This document shows positions 33,035 through 35,000 of a stretch of 35,000 nucleotides of DNA, one piece after another (position 1 is the first letter of the stretch; each line of letters begins with the position of its first letter). The notes beneath the pieces are model-generated. The model ran no database searches, was not told the DNA's origin, and saw nothing but the letters and a program-made list of their open reading frames with translations. A program made the translations under genes and the position numbers. Source of the stretch: Neocallimastix lanati (nom. inval.) (lineage: Eukaryota; Neocallimastigomycota; Neocallimastigomycetes; Neocallimastigales; Neocallimastigaceae). Location: contig JACVTC010000177.1 in NCBI GenBank assembly GCA_016946835.1, positions 60,001-95,000 of the forward strand, read 5' to 3'.

Positions 33035-33317
33035 TTTTTTTAATAATTGATGAGAAAATAAAAAAAACTTAACAAAAGACCAAAAAAAAAAAAAAAAATA
33101 AAATAAAATAAGAATAAAATATTTCTTTATAATTAAATTTTAAATAATAAAATTCGAGAATAAAAAAATATTAAATAAATAAACTAAATTAAAAAAAAAT
33201 AAATAATCATAATATCAATAATGAAATATTAAAAATTAATTAATATACAAGTTAATATAAATTTAAATATAATTTATAAATAATATATAAATAGAAAAAA
33301 AGTTTAGAAAATATTTT

Positions 33318-33349
<32 letters not shown>

Positions 33350-33725
33350 TTTTTTTGGTTTATAATATAAAAATAATTATTAATAAACAAGCATATAAAG
33401 AAAAGAGTAAAGATATACAATATCTTTTCTCATTAATAAATTCAACATATCTATATTTATTAAGCAATAAAAAAATAATAATTTTTAACAAAAAACTTAA
33501 AAAGTTCGAAATATCATATATATATATAAACGTATTAAATTAATAATATATATTTAACAAAAAACAATACTAAAAGAGAAAATATTAAATAATATATATT
33601 AAAATTATTACATAAATAAAAATAAAATATAATATAAAATATAATCAAAATAAATATTTCAATATAGTAATCTTTATTGATATCAGTAAATAAATATATA
33701 AATAATAAATAATAACTTTTAAAAA
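30816..33725. other. Long AT-rich spacer upstream of the transporter gene
   Basis: Simple sequence: TTATTTA-type repeats at about 31215-31390 (similar to about 6610-6830), poly-T at 31569-31601, a CACACACATACGCACACACA patch at about 32014, a TTTATATTTATTCTATATAT-type repeat at about 32508-32660, (TTA)n at about 33003-33032 and poly-T at about 33310-33357. Short open frames here are compositional. Nothing gene-like until 33726. Confidence 0.55.
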
Positions 33726-34600
33726 ATGAATACCCAAATAGAACCAACAATATCAAACAATAATCATACAAATGATAATGATAATAAGGGAACCGTTTTT
33801 TCTTCTATACTAAGTTTATCAAATACTATTATCGGAACTGGAATTTTATCGTAAAATATTATTATTATTTTTTTTTTTTATAATTTATAAATAATTTTTA
33901 TTTTAAAGAAATTCACTTTAAGTTATCAGAATATTTCAATATAATTTGATTTGGAAAAATTAAATATATATAACTGATAATAGAAAAAAAGATATAGTAA
34001 ATTTATTTTTATTTTATTTTATTTTATTTTTTTTGTATTAAAAGTTGAGATATATAAAATATAGAATAAAATATAATTATTAATAAATGAATAATAATGA
34101 TATTAAAATGGTGATATTATATGAAAATAATTATAAAAATTTAAAATTTCATTAGTTTTTTTTTTTTTTTTTTTTTATTTTATTTTATTTTATTTTTTTA
34201 ATATTAATTTATAATATATATATATAATACAGTTTGCCTTTTACTATCTCAAATACTGGTGTAACTTTAGGTGTTATATTTTTCATACTTTCTGCTTATG
34301 TTACAAAATTATCTTTATGCTTATACATTGATATTGCGAAGATTATAGCACCAAATAAATATGATATAAAAATTTCAGCTCTTTCAGAAATGTTAAATAT
34401 GCCAAAACTTGGTATATTTACTAACTTAATTATCATTTTAAATTGTTTCGGTACGGCTACCAGTTTATTAATTGCTGCTAGTGATTTTGTTTTATCACTT
34501 GTAAAGAACGGTTTATCATCAGATTACACAGGTGTTTTATTAGACAAACGTTTTTGGATTACAAGTAAGTTTGGGAATATATATTATATGGATAGAGCTA

Positions 34601-34665
<65 letters not shown>

Positions 34666-35000
34666 TTATATTAACTATTATAACTAATAAAAAATAAAAT
34701 GTTTATATATATACATATATATATTTATTATATTATATATTCATTTTTATTTATTTATTTATTTATTTATTTATTTTATTATTATTTATATATTATTTTA
34801 TATATAATTTTATTAATATATAAATATTTATATATTTTATATTATAATAATATATAGTGGAAATCTTTATAGTTATTCCAATTATTTTCAGAAAAAGTTT
34901 AGTTGCATTAAAATCGTTCTCTTTATTCTCAATTTTTTCAATTAGTTATCTTACTTTTTCTATAATTTTTTCATATTTTATATTCGGTAAAGAAGAACCA
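33726..35000 (+). CDS. SLC38/AVT-type amino-acid transporter, first three exons (3' end outside window)
   Basis: Exons 33726-33850, 34233-34564 and 34858-35000 (continuing) join in phase. Exon 1: a short Asn/Asp-rich N-terminal tail, then GTVFSSILSLSNTIIGTGIL, the TM1 signature of the AAAP/SLC38 family (vacuolar AVT proteins and SNATs). Exon 2: LPFTISNTGVTLGVIFFILS (TM1b-TM2), a third helix starting NLIIILNCFGTATSLLIAAS, and a loop ending RFWIT. Exon 3: EIFIVIPIIF, RKSLVALKSFSLFSIFSISY and on. Introns: GTAAAA...TACAG and GTAAGT...TATAG. The second acceptor was chosen by frame: the later TTTTCAG at 34885-34891 would give a stop and lose a conserved helix segment. Such proteins move neutral amino acids across vacuolar or plasma membranes, usually with protons or sodium. 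Substrate unknown. Confidence 0.88.
34600..34660. repeat. (CT)n then (TA)n dinucleotide runs in intron 2 of the transporter gene
   Basis: About 14 CT followed by about 15 TA dinucleotides just after the donor at 34565. Apparent coding through this stretch is intron read-through. Confidence 0.9.

Noticed and set aside
33355-33771. Two short ORFs on opposite strands just before the transporter gene
   Set aside because: Low-complexity AT sequence; the minus-strand one overlaps the transporter's first exon antisense.
34885-34891. TTTTCAG as acceptor of transporter exon 3
   Set aside because: Joining there puts a TAG in frame and removes the EIFIVIPIIF segment. The TATATAG at 34851-34857 keeps the frame and the expected family pattern.

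Overview
The window is eukaryotic nuclear DNA of extreme A+T content. It has long poly(A)/poly(T) and (AAAT)n/(TTA)n tracts, poly-asparagine stretches in proteins, short AT-rich GT-AG introns, and genes that stand out as islands of higher GC. Together with tandem one-repeat-per-exon leucine-rich-repeat (LRR) genes, this fits best with an anaerobic gut fungus (Neocallimastigomycota). A Dictyostelium-like genome is the alternative. The assignment is inference from composition and gene style, with no marker gene behind it.

Layout: 1-4.6 kb is repeat-rich: a solo LTR (986-1180), a decayed Copia reverse transcriptase (about 1290-1860, minus), a full-length SINE-like insertion with a 13-bp target-site duplication (2172-2418) and a pentanucleotide satellite (2883-3290). 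A secreted, probably GPI-anchored histidine-phosphatase-like protein lies at 4640-5584 (minus). A broken gene fragment is at 7300-7562 (minus), beside a GC-rich island at 7605-7687.

The centrepiece is an LRR receptor-like gene at 8325-13800 (minus) that I could resolve exon by exon. It has a signal-peptide exon with an LRR N-cap, 19 consecutive LRR exons of 72 or 69 nt, one diverged LRR exon, and a last exon carrying a transmembrane helix and an Asn-rich cytoplasmic tail with a PPSY motif. Total 22 exons, 2610 nt, in frame throughout apart from one nonsense codon. Three internal exons have lost their AG acceptor and one exon uses a GC donor.

A second copy of the 3' end of this gene (17493-19729) is cut off in the middle of an LRR exon. 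There it is joined to a Ty1/Copia gag-pol (19730-23557, minus) that lacks RNase H and carries one frameshift and one stop. Upstream of gag are a PBS complementary to the 5' half of a tRNA-Lys(CUU)-like molecule, an LTR (23767-24167), and then on the far side of that LTR a polypurine tract, a noncoding 1.8-kb interior and a second, truncated LTR with its own PBS (24168-26131). Two LTR units therefore share the middle LTR.

From 26132 to 27866 runs a roughly 38-bp minisatellite, directly followed by a decayed LINE reverse transcriptase (27867-28310, minus). A second segmental duplication pairs 15357-17260 with 28455-30815. The right-hand copy holds a (TAA)n expansion, a local tandem duplication and two SINE insertions with target-site duplications, for which the left-hand copy supplies the empty site. 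30.8-33.7 kb is AT-rich spacer. The window ends with the first three exons of an SLC38/AVT-type amino-acid transporter (33726 to beyond 35000, plus).
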